IMG/VR virus record: IMGVR_UViG_3300031787_000001
Coordinates: 62,001-126,000 of that record
Direction: 5' to 3' (one strand)
Source: a virus
DNA length: 64,000 nt
The position numbers were made by a program, and so were the translations under genes. The notes under the pieces were generated by a model that saw nothing but the letters and a program-made list of their open reading frames with translations, searched no databases and was not told where the DNA came from. Below, one piece after another: positions 54,189-63,323 of the stretch. Within the stretch, counting starts at the first letter, position 1. Every line of letters starts with the position of its first letter.

Positions 54189-56069
54189 TTATCTTTTATA
54201 TGCTGCTAGTAATTGACCAAGTATCTCAGGTGTAGCGGCTATTCTCAATCTTTGAGCTATCGGATCTGAACTTGCACTAAGTTCCGCTAATAATTGTGAC
54301 GTATCAAATAATGCGGTTCCAACTGTATTATCTGTTGCAACTCCGCTTCTAACGTCAGTTGGTGATGTCATTCTTAATGTTCCCGTAAGTCCACTTGATG
54401 GTCCGAATTGGGTTAGATATCTAACATCTGATAGTGGTGGTTGATTTGGGAATGTGTTGTCTGAATAAAGTGTTCTGTCTGCACCACCTGATGTGAAAAA
54501 CCTTGCTTGGGTTGTTCCTGTTTGGTCTAACCATATGATTGGTGCGTAGATTGCCATTTTACCATTAATATTGAACATATCACCTCTCAAATATACTTGT
54601 GCGGTTGAGTTTGTAACAGATACCGCAACAGCACTTGTTGAGGCACTTGCATTGCCTAATATATTTATACTACTTGATATCGCAGATGCAACAGCCGCCC
54701 CAACATTTGAGGTTGAAACATTACCACTTACGTTTATTGTTGTGAAGTTTGTTGATATTGTTGAGTTTGTGGTACTTGAATTTGTTACATTTCCACCAAC
54801 ATTTATTACACCACCTGATTGAAAAAGGTTTGTTCCACCATTAGAAACGTTTCCACTTATTGTCACGGTTGGCGAACCAAGTTGTATTTGGGCGTTTGCA
54901 CTACCACTAACATTTGTTACATTTCCACCAATTGTTAATTGTGTTATACTTCCAGCCGCTATTGTTATATTACCAACACAAGAAACATTACCTGTTATTG
55001 TAATTGTCCCTATTGTTGATTTTGATAATAATGTTTCACCTCCTCTACCTGATGGTTGACCAATTAAACTTCCATTAACTATAATATTACCTGTTCCTGT
55101 TGAAGCTATTGTTTGGTTTGATGCACCAGCACTAGTTGTTGTATGTTGAAAATAGTCACCAAATAATGTTAAATTTCCTGTCGATGAATGGGTTATTTGT
55201 GCTCCACCAATAAGACCTAATGTTACATTACCAAGTGTATTAACTATTAAATTAGCTGTTCCACTATGTTGTAATCCATTAAGAGTTAAAGGTATCCTTG
55301 CGGCAGGTGCATTTATTGTAATTGTTCCACCACTTGTTGAATTGACAACCAAACTTGATAGGTTTAACGCACCTGATAGATTTGCGGTTATATTTGATGT
55401 GTTAAAGTTAAAGTTTCCTCCTGCAGTTGTTGTAATACTATTGTTACCCGCAAAAATCTGTACCTCACCCACTGTAGTGTTAGTTCCACCATTTATTGTC
55501 AATAAATTTACCCTGTATCTTGAATATGCAATTGTATTTGAAAATAATGGACTGGTATAAACAACAGAATCGGTTAATGCAAATCCCGATACACTGTGTA
55601 AAATAGTCCAACTTACACCATCATTACTACCTTCAAAATTCCAACTTGTTGGTGCATTTACGTTTCCTCCACCGTATGTTGATATCCACCATTGGGATAA
55701 TACATATCTTGTTGCAATGAATGGTGTTGCGGGTATATAACCAATCCATCCTGTGGTGGCACCCGCTTGCCATCCCTGATTTTCTGATAAAGCATTACCA
55801 TTAAATGCCAAATAACTAATTGATGAGCTATTATTACTTATCACAAAACCTGATGGTGACCCATTTGATGTCATGTTGGGAGTTGCTTTACTACCAAGAG
55901 ATTTAGCACTATTGTTCAAACTGTTCACTGTAAACCCTGTGTCAACTAATACCGTAAACCCATTGGTATATACATCGTCACCAACTGTTGGTATTCCCAA
56001 TGTTGTTCCATCATTCCAAGTTGTTATGTTTGACCAACTACCGCCTGTTATTGCCCATCTTATTGCCAT
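54189..56069 (-). CDS. Tail fibre/adhesin with discoidin-like domain (paralogue A)
   Basis: A 626-residue protein, 55-60 percent Ser/Thr/Gly/Asn/Ile by appearance. Residues 1-35 (MAIRWAITGGSWSNITTWND) match the next gene. About 90-215 is an F5/8 type C (discoidin)-like carbohydrate-binding domain (SWNFEGSNDGVSWTILHSVS). The rest is repeat-rich beta (GNVTNSSTTNSTISTNFTTI), probably beta-helix. It would bind host surface glycans. The start overlaps the stop of paralogue B by one base. Confidence 0.88.
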   Translation of the reverse strand: MAIRWAITGGSWSNITTWNDGTTLGIPTVGDDVYTNGFTVLVDTGFTVNSLNNSAKSLGSKATPNMTSNGSPSGFVISNNSSSISYLAFNGNALSENQGWQAGATTGWIGYIPATPFIATRYVLSQWWISTYGGGNVNAPTSWNFEGSNDGVSWTILHSVSGFALTDSVVYTSPLFSNTIAYSRYRVNLLTINGGTNTTVGEVQIFAGNNSITTTAGGNFNFNTSNITANLSGALNLSSLVVNSTSGGTITINAPAARIPLTLNGLQHSGTANLIVNTLGNVTLGLIGGAQITHSSTGNLTLFGDYFQHTTTSAGASNQTIASTGTGNIIVNGSLIGQPSGRGGETLLSKSTIGTITITGNVSCVGNITIAAGSITQLTIGGNVTNVSGSANAQIQLGSPTVTISGNVSNGGTNLFQSGGVINVGGNVTNSSTTNSTISTNFTTINVSGNVSTSNVGAAVASAISSSINILGNASASTSAVAVSVTNSTAQVYLRGDMFNINGKMAIYAPIIWLDQTGTTQARFFTSGGADRTLYSDNTFPNQPPLSDVRYLTQFGPSSGLTGTLRMTSPTDVRSGVATDNTVGTALFDTSQLLAELSASSDPIAQRLRIAATPEILGQLLAAYKR

Positions 56070-57940
56070 TATACAAAATTATATTCTGATATTAGTTGTC
56101 CAGCCGAATTATCTGTTAGCATTGTTCTCATCCTGACAGCTAGTGGGTCTGAACTTGTGTTTATAAAGTTTAATATGTCTTGTGCCGTTATATTCGCAGT
56201 TCCAACTGTATTATCAGTTAGAACATTAACTCTTATATCTGATGGAGATGCAACAATCATTGTTCCTGTTAAACCACTTGCAGGTCCATATTGAATCAAA
56301 TTTCTAACATCACTTGTTGGAGGTAAATTTGGAAAACTATCTGCGGAATATAATGTTCTTGTTAATCCTCCACCTATATCCATTCTCCAAAGTGTTGTTG
56401 CACTATTGCTGATAAATACGTTAGGACACCATATAGCCATTCTTCCCAATGTGTTATACATATTACCTGTTAGGTTGACATTACTATTTGTATTTGTTGA
56501 TGAGATACCAACAGATGTTGATGAGGCGTAAACATCACCACTTACAGTTATAGCAATTGCGGATGTTGTTGAAATACCCGCAGTCGCTCTTGCAAAAACA
56601 CTACCATTTATTATAAGTGGTGCAGTTGTTGATACTCCGACAGCAGCGGCGCCATAAATGTTACCATTTATTGTTGTTGGTGCGGTTGTTATTAATCCAT
56701 TAGACGCCGCAGCATATACATCACCGTTAATTAGAACAGATGCCGCGGATGTGATAAATACCGCTTCAGCATTAACATTAAAACCACCAAATAGGTTACC
56801 GTTGATTATCAGAATTGAAGATACGTTATTTAGTATAACACCCCTAGTACCAGAAGTATTACCCTGTACATTACCTGTAATAGTTATATTACCGGCAGTT
56901 TGATTTATTGATGCTAATGTACTATTACCATTAACATTACCCACAACTACCGTATTTCCAGCAATAGAGTTGAGAGCATAAGCTGTCCCCCCATTTCCAC
57001 CGCCGAACATATCACCTATTATCGTTATAGTACCTGTTGAAGTTTTATTTATACAAAACGCAGTACCACTTGCATTACCTCCATTGAATCTAATACCATT
57101 CAATATTAAATCACAATTTCCTGTGTGATTGAACATCTGTGTTCCGACTGTTGCTAATGCAGTCACAGTGCTTGCTAAATTAAGTGTTACTGTCCCTCCT
57201 GTAGCGGTAATTGTTATTAAATTTGTCGCACCTATTGATAGAGATGATGAAGTGGATGTACAAGTTACAGATACACCTGCTGTGTTGAAGTTGAAAGACC
57301 CACCCGCAGCCAATGCAGCTGTTCCTGGTTGGTAGAGTTCGAGTTCTGTTATTCTTGTATTTGAACTAGCACCATTATTACTTACATTAACTCTGTAATA
57401 TCTATATGCTGTTGGATTACCTATGGAGAATATTGAATATGTTCCACCAGCAGGTATTGCGGTTGCACTTGTAACTGTATGTAATATATTCCAACTAGTA
57501 TTATTATTACTTCCTTCAAATGTCCAGTTACGAGGATTATCATTAACACTATTACTTCCGTAAATGGTATAACCATCTATAATAATAGAACTACCAAAAT
57601 CAAATGATAACCAAGAAGGAAGACCGTTACTAGTCCAATAGGTTGATGTTGAATAGTTTCTATCAAAAGCTCTATATGCTTCTTGGCCAGCGGCAAAAAC
57701 AGTGCTAGCAGCAGCAACATAAGGACTTGGAGCATTGTTGGCCGTCATCTGCGGTGTAGCAATATCTCTTGCTCTTGCACTATTGTTTAAACTGTTCACC
57801 GTAGAATTAACATTCATAGTAACAGTGAAACCATTGGAGAATACATCATCAGATGATGTGGGAATACCCAATGTTGCACCATTATTCCATGTTGATGTTG
57901 AAGACCATGTTCCACCTGTTACTGCCCAACGTGTTGCCAT
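56069..57940 (-). CDS. Tail fibre/adhesin with discoidin-like domain (paralogue B)
   Basis: A 623-residue paralogue of the following gene, with the same start (MATRWAVTGGTWSSTSTWNN), discoidin-like domain (NWTFEGSNNNTSWNILHTVT), beta repeats and end (RMRTMLTDNSAGQLISEYN). The N- and C-termini are most alike and the middle differs, consistent with duplication and diversification of receptor binding. It is 2 nt from the small fibre gene upstream. Confidence 0.88.
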   Translation of the reverse strand: MATRWAVTGGTWSSTSTWNNGATLGIPTSSDDVFSNGFTVTMNVNSTVNSLNNSARARDIATPQMTANNAPSPYVAAASTVFAAGQEAYRAFDRNYSTSTYWTSNGLPSWLSFDFGSSIIIDGYTIYGSNSVNDNPRNWTFEGSNNNTSWNILHTVTSATAIPAGGTYSIFSIGNPTAYRYYRVNVSNNGASSNTRITELELYQPGTAALAAGGSFNFNTAGVSVTCTSTSSSLSIGATNLITITATGGTVTLNLASTVTALATVGTQMFNHTGNCDLILNGIRFNGGNASGTAFCINKTSTGTITIIGDMFGGGNGGTAYALNSIAGNTVVVGNVNGNSTLASINQTAGNITITGNVQGNTSGTRGVILNNVSSILIINGNLFGGFNVNAEAVFITSAASVLINGDVYAAASNGLITTAPTTINGNIYGAAAVGVSTTAPLIINGSVFARATAGISTTSAIAITVSGDVYASSTSVGISSTNTNSNVNLTGNMYNTLGRMAIWCPNVFISNSATTLWRMDIGGGLTRTLYSADSFPNLPPTSDVRNLIQYGPASGLTGTMIVASPSDIRVNVLTDNTVGTANITAQDILNFINTSSDPLAVRMRTMLTDNSAGQLISEYNFV

Positions 57941-57942
57941 AT

Positions 57943-58260
57943 CTAACTATAACTATGTGTTAAATACCCTACCCAATTAACCCCACCAACAGGTTGTGCT
58001 GTTGCCGTAGCACTAACACTTCCATCACTTGATGTTGTTAATCTTGTTATCGTCCAAACCAAATCGGACTCTGTTGTTGCAACACCTGTTGTTGTAACAG
58101 GTGCAACTCCGCAATAAAGATTTGATCCTGATAACGCAAATCTTCTTATCAAATTATATTCATTATATGCATCCCAAGCATAACCGTTATACTTCCAAGA
58201 GATTCCTCCTGAAGTATATATTTGATTAGGTGTTGCTCCTGTTGGAAAGTTTAATGCCAT
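57943..58260 (-). CDS. Small fibre-associated protein
   Basis: A 105-residue protein starting MALNFPTGATPNQIYTSGGI with ISWKYNGYAWDAY, a pattern found at the start of phage fibre and baseplate-linked proteins, then a Thr/Ser-rich end. One-base overlap with the gene upstream shows coupling. Confidence 0.8.
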   Translation of the reverse strand: MALNFPTGATPNQIYTSGGISWKYNGYAWDAYNEYNLIRRFALSGSNLYCGVAPVTTTGVATTESDLVWTITRLTTSSDGSVSATATAQPVGGVNWVGYLTHSYS

Positions 58261-58802
58261 TAGATTTCAATTTGATATGCACTTATGAATATATCATCCA
58301 CTTGTTGGTCTGTTAATCCTAAAACCATTTGTATCATACTAACGGTTGGACTATCTCTTTCAATATAGTTTGAGTAATCCCAAGCATATTGAGCTTTTAT
58401 TTTAAGTTCTTGTTCAGGTTGTGTTCCTGATGGAAGAGCATTAATTGCATTTGTAACATCACTTTCCAATCCTTGAATTGCAAGTTCCGCTCTTAACTGC
58501 CATCTTGTTACCTTAACAGGAACTCCATCAACAACATCTGTTACCAAAGGATGTGTTAATTGTCCTTTGAAATAATTATCAATCGGAAGTGATGTTAGAA
58601 CAGATAATAGATGATTTTTTTCTGATTCTGTTAAAACAACTTCTGATGTTGATTTCAATTCTGTTGAGATTCTATACTCCAATAGAGGTTTATCAGAAGT
58701 TATTCTTCTGTCTAATTCTTGTGCAATATATGTTGCCGCTGTGTCTGTGGTTCCATAAGGTGAACCATCTTTTTCAATGTTAAAATTAAAATTGTATGTC
58801 AT
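58260..58802 (-). CDS. Hypothetical tail-region protein
   Basis: A 180-residue protein; start MTYNFNFNIEKDGSPYGTTD at 58802 is preferred over the Met twelve codons earlier, which lies in the upstream gene. Mixed helical domain (TESEKNHLLSVLTSLPIDNY; AELAIQGLESDVTNAINALP). Possibly a fibre chaperone or tail assembly protein; no homology seen. Confidence 0.78.
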   Translation of the reverse strand: MTYNFNFNIEKDGSPYGTTDTAATYIAQELDRRITSDKPLLEYRISTELKSTSEVVLTESEKNHLLSVLTSLPIDNYFKGQLTHPLVTDVVDGVPVKVTRWQLRAELAIQGLESDVTNAINALPSGTQPEQELKIKAQYAWDYSNYIERDSPTVSMIQMVLGLTDQQVDDIFISAYQIEI

Positions 58803-58813
58803 AGTTTTTATAT

Positions 58814-59224
58814 TTATATTTCGTAGAAGAATTGACAAGATATTTCTTTTATTCCAGATGCAGTAAATGTTGTAGTTGCATTGTTAAATGCTGTAAATCT
58901 ATATGCATTTAATATATTTGTAGGACTTGTAGTTTGTGCAATGAAACCTAATTGAAATGAACCATTGTCTGCTAAATATGAATATGGAATTCCCAATAAC
59001 CCTTTAATTATAAATGGTAATGAAAAATTCAATGATGTAGAGTTTGATGTTCCAGCAATACTCACAAAAACATAAACCATATTACCTACCACTTTATATT
59101 TTATTATTTTTCTTGTATAACTACCCCATCCCACAATAGTAGACTGCTCCGAGAAATCAATCCACGGAGTATTGATATTATTTGCCAAATCACCACCATA
59201 CATTCCATTTGCAAGTCCATTCAT
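58814..59224 (-). CDS. Probable fibre or receptor-binding tip protein
   Basis: A 136-residue beta-rich protein (MNGLANGMYGGDLANNINTP; MVYVFVSIAGTSNSTSLNFS) resembling the C-terminal head of phage fibres with sheet-rich, Thr/Asn/Phe-rich sequence. Lies in the fibre operon. Confidence 0.75.
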   Translation of the reverse strand: MNGLANGMYGGDLANNINTPWIDFSEQSTIVGWGSYTRKIIKYKVVGNMVYVFVSIAGTSNSTSLNFSLPFIIKGLLGIPYSYLADNGSFQLGFIAQTTSPTNILNAYRFTAFNNATTTFTASGIKEISCQFFYEI

Positions 59225-59236
59225 AAATTATTAATT

Positions 59237-59698
59237 TTAAGGTGCGACAAAATCTTGCGCAAATGATGTTATCCAACAGGACCTACCTGCCGTCAAGTTA
59301 GCTAATGTTGTCGCTCTTAAAACATCACCAGCCACCAATGGAATATATTGTCTCCCTGTATTATCTATTGGGAGACCAGGAATATTTGTTCCATTCAAAA
59401 AGTCCGTTACAAACCTAGCAGCATTCGTATTACCTGCGGATATTGGAACGTTAACTAATCCAATTGGAACAACTGTTGAACCACCTCTTAAAATATAAAG
59501 GAATACGTTAGGTGATAATGATGCATCATCTGTTGAAGCGATCAACGAAATTATTCTTGTCCCATATGTTCCAGCAGTTTCAATGGTAACACCATTTGTA
59601 TTGCTACCTAATGTTCCAATTGTGGTTCCGTTTAATACCGCAATACCACTATTTAATTCATTTGCAACCCTTACAATTGCGTCGTTTCTTAAAGCCAT
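59237..59698 (-). CDS. Probable virion surface protein
   Basis: A 153-residue beta-rich protein (MALRNDAIVRVANELNSGIA; FLYILRGGSTVVPIGLVNVP) with little Lys and no signal peptide, within the fibre operon. Its layout resembles small virion proteins such as decoration or fibre-neck components. Exact role unknown. Confidence 0.75.
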   Translation of the reverse strand: MALRNDAIVRVANELNSGIAVLNGTTIGTLGSNTNGVTIETAGTYGTRIISLIASTDDASLSPNVFLYILRGGSTVVPIGLVNVPISAGNTNAARFVTDFLNGTNIPGLPIDNTGRQYIPLVAGDVLRATTLANLTAGRSCWITSFAQDFVAP

Positions 59699-59701
59699 AG
59701 T

Positions 59702-61351
59702 TTAATAATTAAATAATATTCTTTGATTTATCATTGTTGCATAATCTACTTCATCACTAAAAGATTGTAAAGCGTTATTAACAACATTATTTGTTGGATA
59801 TTTTGTATTTGAACTGTCCAACGCAACAGTTTCTTTGTTTGCAACATTTTCAGGTATATAACCAATCACATTAGTTATACTCGCCGCAGATACAACCACA
59901 CCATCACCAATTAATACACCTGTAAAAGTTGTTGTTGTCCCTGAATCAATGTTATTTGTTCCATTAACACCTTGAGGACCTTGAGGACCAACAGGTAATG
60001 TTTGTTGTATCCATTGATAGCTGTTACCATCATAATTATATTTATACTCCACACCTGTTTCAGAATGTTGCCAAACTGAACCTTCGTCAATTGATGCAGT
60101 CCCTGTACCTGTTGGTGCCGTGTTTTGATAATAGAATTTGTATGATACGATATTTGCAGTTAAAGGTAATTTTCCTTCATTCTGATTTAATGTCAAAACA
60201 TTATTTGAATATGTTAAACCAGTAACATATGTATCAATGAATGATGGTATTGTTGTTATACCAAAACTATATTCATTACTACCCTCACTATACAAATAAA
60301 TTGTTTCAGTTGAATTAGAAGTATTTTGTCCATATATCTTAACTAATAACCTATCGGTAAGATCCAACGTAGCACCCGAAAAATAAGCATCAGAAATATA
60401 CATCTGAGTTGTTGTAGACACAACAGGAACAGTCTCCGTTGTTAATAATAAAGTTTCTGTTCCACCCGAAGATCTTTTATATAATTCAACATAAATGTTA
60501 AAAGCGGCACTTACAGAACCTGTTTTTGCATGAAGATAAAAACCAACAATTCCTATCGGAAGTTGTGTTAAATTAGGTATATTAGAAGGAGTTAAAAACC
60601 CACCAATATATACCGTTTGTGTTGACCCTGTTGTTGCTGATATTATTTGTTCTATCCCGGATGTTGGTGTTGGAGAAAATTCATAATACCCATCTTGGGT
60701 ATTAGATATATTCAGATAATATATTTGACCACCTGAACCACCACCCGCTTTAGGAATACCCGTTAAATTACTACCATCACCAAAATAAGTGAAAGCCGTT
60801 ACACTACCTGATGACGATAGTGATGGGACATTTAATTGTCCCGTCATTGTGTCACCACCTTTATTTACTTTTTGTGAAAGATTGTTTTGAGTTGAAGATG
60901 TAAACGACTCAAATAGTGAATATGGTGTAATATTGGTTAGAGTAAAACTATTACCATCATTATAACTAAAAACAATTGAAGTTCCCGATACTGTCCCACC
61001 ACTAATAAATGTATCAGTGAACCCTGTAACGATTACATTACTATTATCTGAATTATAAAGAGTTAATACTTTTGTACTTGAATCAAATGTCCCACCTGTT
61101 ACTGTTGTACCACCAGTACCACCTGAAATTGGTTTCCAAGTTGCATTACCACTTGAATCCGATGTTAAAACATAACCGTATGATTCGGAACCATCTTGGT
61201 ATTTCAATGTGCCCATTATTGTCATACCCGACGAAAATATCGGATTGACGGGGATATCACCACCTATTCTATAAACAATACCACTTGTAATATCTGACTG
61301 TAAAACATAGTTATATGATTCTTTAATCAGTAATCCCGAAATATTTGACAT
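59702..61351 (-). CDS. Long tail fibre-like protein with collagen-like segment
   Basis: A 549-residue protein. The N-terminus repeats GYVLTSDSSGNATWKPI-type segments found in fibre bases. Ser/Thr/Gly beta repeats fill the middle, with NNLSQKVNKGGDTMTGQLNV (about 155-175), a motif common in trimeric phage fibres. A short collagen-like GPQGPQGVNG lies near 485. First gene of the fibre operon; TATTTATA lies 11 nt upstream. Confidence 0.88.
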   Translation of the reverse strand: MSNISGLLIKESYNYVLQSDITSGIVYRIGGDIPVNPIFSSGMTIMGTLKYQDGSESYGYVLTSDSSGNATWKPISGGTGGTTVTGGTFDSSTKVLTLYNSDNSNVIVTGFTDTFISGGTVSGTSIVFSYNDGNSFTLTNITPYSLFESFTSSTQNNLSQKVNKGGDTMTGQLNVPSLSSSGSVTAFTYFGDGSNLTGIPKAGGGSGGQIYYLNISNTQDGYYEFSPTPTSGIEQIISATTGSTQTVYIGGFLTPSNIPNLTQLPIGIVGFYLHAKTGSVSAAFNIYVELYKRSSGGTETLLLTTETVPVVSTTTQMYISDAYFSGATLDLTDRLLVKIYGQNTSNSTETIYLYSEGSNEYSFGITTIPSFIDTYVTGLTYSNNVLTLNQNEGKLPLTANIVSYKFYYQNTAPTGTGTASIDEGSVWQHSETGVEYKYNYDGNSYQWIQQTLPVGPQGPQGVNGTNNIDSGTTTTFTGVLIGDGVVVSAASITNVIGYIPENVANKETVALDSSNTKYPTNNVVNNALQSFSDEVDYATMINQRILFNY

Positions 61352-61362
61352 ACTAGTTTAAA

Positions 61363-61370
61363 TATAAATA
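61363..61370 (-). promoter_or_regulatory. TATTTATA start-proximal motif
   Basis: Coding-strand TATTTATA 11 nt before the fibre operon's first ATG. Confidence 0.5.
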
Positions 61371-61404
61371 TTTTTAAGGACTAAATAAACTATTATAACA
61401 TAAA

Positions 61405-61425
61405 AAATCCCCAAATTGGGGATTT
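61405..61425 (-). terminator. Rho-independent terminator
   Basis: AAATCCCC-AAATT-GGGGATTT hairpin between the murein hydrolase and fibre genes. Confidence 0.82.
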
Positions 61426-61535
61426 AAAAATTTTTTCTATTTTCATATCTCTGTGTTAGAAATATCTTTAATAGATAAATTGATGGAACACAAATTAAAA
61501 GTAACATAATAAATTATTTTTTTATTTAAAATATA

Positions 61536-62495
61536 TTAAGCAACCATGTTACTTATTTTTCTACCTCCCTGTGCGATCAAACTATTACCACTATTTATTC
61601 TGTGACTTACTGCGGATTTAGTTAAATAAACAGGATCTAAATTACCATTTGCAACTTGTAAATTTATTTTTTTTGCAAATTTTTGAAACCAACCCGGTCC
61701 ATTCCAAACACCATAAACAAAATGGAACATTAACGGTGGTGTTGAATTAACTATCTGAATTGCTTTTGGTGATAAATATGATTTACAGTATTGGTCATAC
61801 AATGGTTTCATCATTTTAGGTATTAAAGACATTAATTGAGATTGTAACGGTCCACCGAAATAATTCCATTTCCATTTATTTTTTGCGTTCTGACCATCAA
61901 TTATTGACCAAAACTGTTTACCGGCAGACGTTGTATTGATACTACCTCCCGTTTTTCTATCTATACCAAACATGGTTTCACCCGAACCTGCATATCTTTG
62001 GTCTTTTACTCTACCATCTTTTAACATGTTAGGATGATAATATCCACCCTCAAGTTCTTGTACTACTTTTTGTACAATACCATCAAAATCTGTGGGTATA
62101 TTTTTAAATTTTCCCGAACTAAGTTTTTGAGATCTTGATTTTATTCTCCAATCATCTTTCTCATTTATCTTCTCAATTTCTTCTTTAAGGTATTTTTTTA
62201 TTATATTTTCTAATCTTAGCTCGTTCATTTTTTTTGAATTTTTTATTTTAATTGTACCTATTGATTTTGGAAAAAACTCAGTAGTATCCACGTCATCACC
62301 ATATTTGTTAATTAAAAAAATACCAGTTTTTAATTCACCAATATCCTCTATCCTATAAATTTTATTTTCTTCAACATCAACACCTTCTTTTTGTGGGTAT
62401 CCCACGTATTTTTCATCACCGTTTGAATATATTGGAATTTCATATCCTTTGTATGAAATTTTATCTATTTTTTTAAATTTTGGTTTAAAGAACAT
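61536..62495 (-). CDS. Virion-associated murein hydrolase candidate
   Basis: A 319-residue protein from MFFKPKFKKIDKISYKGYEI; the ORF can extend 28 codons upstream, but that part is hydrophobic read-through and TATATATTTATTATT directly precedes this ATG. Residues 1-85 form a small domain. MNELRLENIIKKYLKEEIEK near 96-115 resembles the shared leader placed inside. Then VVQELEGGYYHPNMLKDGRV and GSGETMFGIDRKTGG resemble GH108-type lysozymes (E-G-G-Y ... G-E-T-x-(F/Y)-G-I). It would open the cell wall for DNA entry. Confidence 0.75.
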   Translation of the reverse strand: MFFKPKFKKIDKISYKGYEIPIYSNGDEKYVGYPQKEGVDVEENKIYRIEDIGELKTGIFLINKYGDDVDTTEFFPKSIGTIKIKNSKKMNELRLENIIKKYLKEEIEKINEKDDWRIKSRSQKLSSGKFKNIPTDFDGIVQKVVQELEGGYYHPNMLKDGRVKDQRYAGSGETMFGIDRKTGGSINTTSAGKQFWSIIDGQNAKNKWKWNYFGGPLQSQLMSLIPKMMKPLYDQYCKSYLSPKAIQIVNSTPPLMFHFVYGVWNGPGWFQKFAKKINLQVANGNLDPVYLTKSAVSHRINSGNSLIAQGGRKISNMVA

Positions 62496-62534
62496 AATAA
62501 TAAATATATAAAAAAATAGAACAAAAACAAAATA

Positions 62535-62559
62535 GGACAAGAGTAGCGAATTCTTGTCC
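62535..62559 (-). terminator. Rho-independent terminator
   Basis: GGACAAGA/TCTTGTCC hairpin with a U-rich tail on the minus strand. A second hairpin, CCGAGT/ACTCGG (62592-62609), lies just after the upstream gene's stop at 62616. Confidence 0.8.
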
Positions 62560-62615
62560 TTGTCGCGGAATATAACCATCCCGGTCCTAATCCGAGTATC
62601 TAAACTCGGTGTATC

Positions 62616-62945
62616 TTACCTGTGTTTTATGAGTAACTCACCCAACACTTCTATTTTACCAACTAATTTTTGAAATTCAACTTGACCCAAACTCGGATCA
62701 TCTGTTTTACATAATTTATCCAATAGTTCTTTATATTCTTTTTTGGATTTTTCAACATCAAATTTACCTTCAGATGCTTTCTTATAATAAGGTAATTTAA
62801 CCACAAAATGATGATAAGTTAACATAGAAGAACCACCCTTTTCTTTTGCGGTATTCGCAATCTTTGTAGCACCTTTTAATCTTTTGCCAGAAAATTCCTC
62901 AAACTGTTCTTCTTTGGATTCTTCTAATATCTCTAAAAATTTCAT
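62616..62945 (-). CDS. Small CTS-bearing protein
   Basis: A 109-residue Lys/Glu-rich helical protein starting MKFLEILEESKEEQFEEFSG (I-L-E motif). The rest (KLPYYKKASEGKFDVEKSKK) is helical. One base separates it from the next upstream gene. Packaged internal protein by N-terminus and context. Confidence 0.78.
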   Translation of the reverse strand: MKFLEILEESKEEQFEEFSGKRLKGATKIANTAKEKGGSSMLTYHHFVVKLPYYKKASEGKFDVEKSKKEYKELLDKLCKTDDPSLGQVEFQKLVGKIEVLGELLIKHR

Positions 62946-62946
62946 A

Positions 62947-63282
62947 TTATTCTCTCCACATTGGATTTGCGATTATTAATTTATCACCTTCAACACGAGG
63001 AATCTCACCCATATCTTGATTATCGGCAAATTCTATTTGATCGGGATAAAATTTTTGACCATTAAAAACGGTATAATAAGTGTCTTCGTTGTCGTTAGAA
63101 TTGTCTTTACCCATATGACTATAACCTTGTGATCTTAATGCATCTTTAGCCGCATCCTGAGCTGTAGGTTTATTAAAAAATCTACCAAAACGACCGAAAA
63201 ACCCTTCACCTTCATTAATCAAATTATATTTTTTTCTTATTTCATTTTTTTCGGATTCTGTAATTGTAAAACGTTTTCCCAT
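62947..63282 (-). CDS. Small CTS-bearing protein
   Basis: A 111-residue protein starting MGKRFTITESEKNEIRKKYN with LINE at 21-24, a variant of the shared leader. A basic Phe/Gly segment (GEGFFGRFGRFFNKPTAQDA) is followed by an acidic beta-rich end. Operon with the next two genes; TATTTATA lies 14 nt upstream. Confidence 0.78.
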   Translation of the reverse strand: MGKRFTITESEKNEIRKKYNLINEGEGFFGRFGRFFNKPTAQDAAKDALRSQGYSHMGKDNSNDNEDTYYTVFNGQKFYPDQIEFADNQDMGEIPRVEGDKLIIANPMWRE

Positions 63283-63296
63283 TATATTTCTTTTTA

Positions 63297-63304
63297 TATA
63301 AATA
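63297..63304 (-). promoter_or_regulatory. TATTTATA start-proximal motif
   Basis: Coding-strand TATTTATA 14 nt before the ATG at 63282, just after the stop of the phosphatase gene. Confidence 0.5.
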
Positions 63305-63323
63305 TCTCTATTATATTTTTAAC

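Noticed and set aside
54189-57940. Diversity-generating retroelement acting on the fibre genes
   Set aside because: No reverse transcriptase, template repeat or A-biased variable repeat is visible in the window.
62496-62579. N-terminal extension of the murein hydrolase as a signal anchor
   Set aside because: The extension lies over a terminator hairpin and the start motif; the ATG at 62495 directly follows TATATTTATTATT.
56-63304. TATAAATA as T4-type late promoters
   Set aside because: For each gene the motif reads TATTTATA on the coding strand, the reverse complement of the T4 late promoter, so direct equivalence is not claimed.
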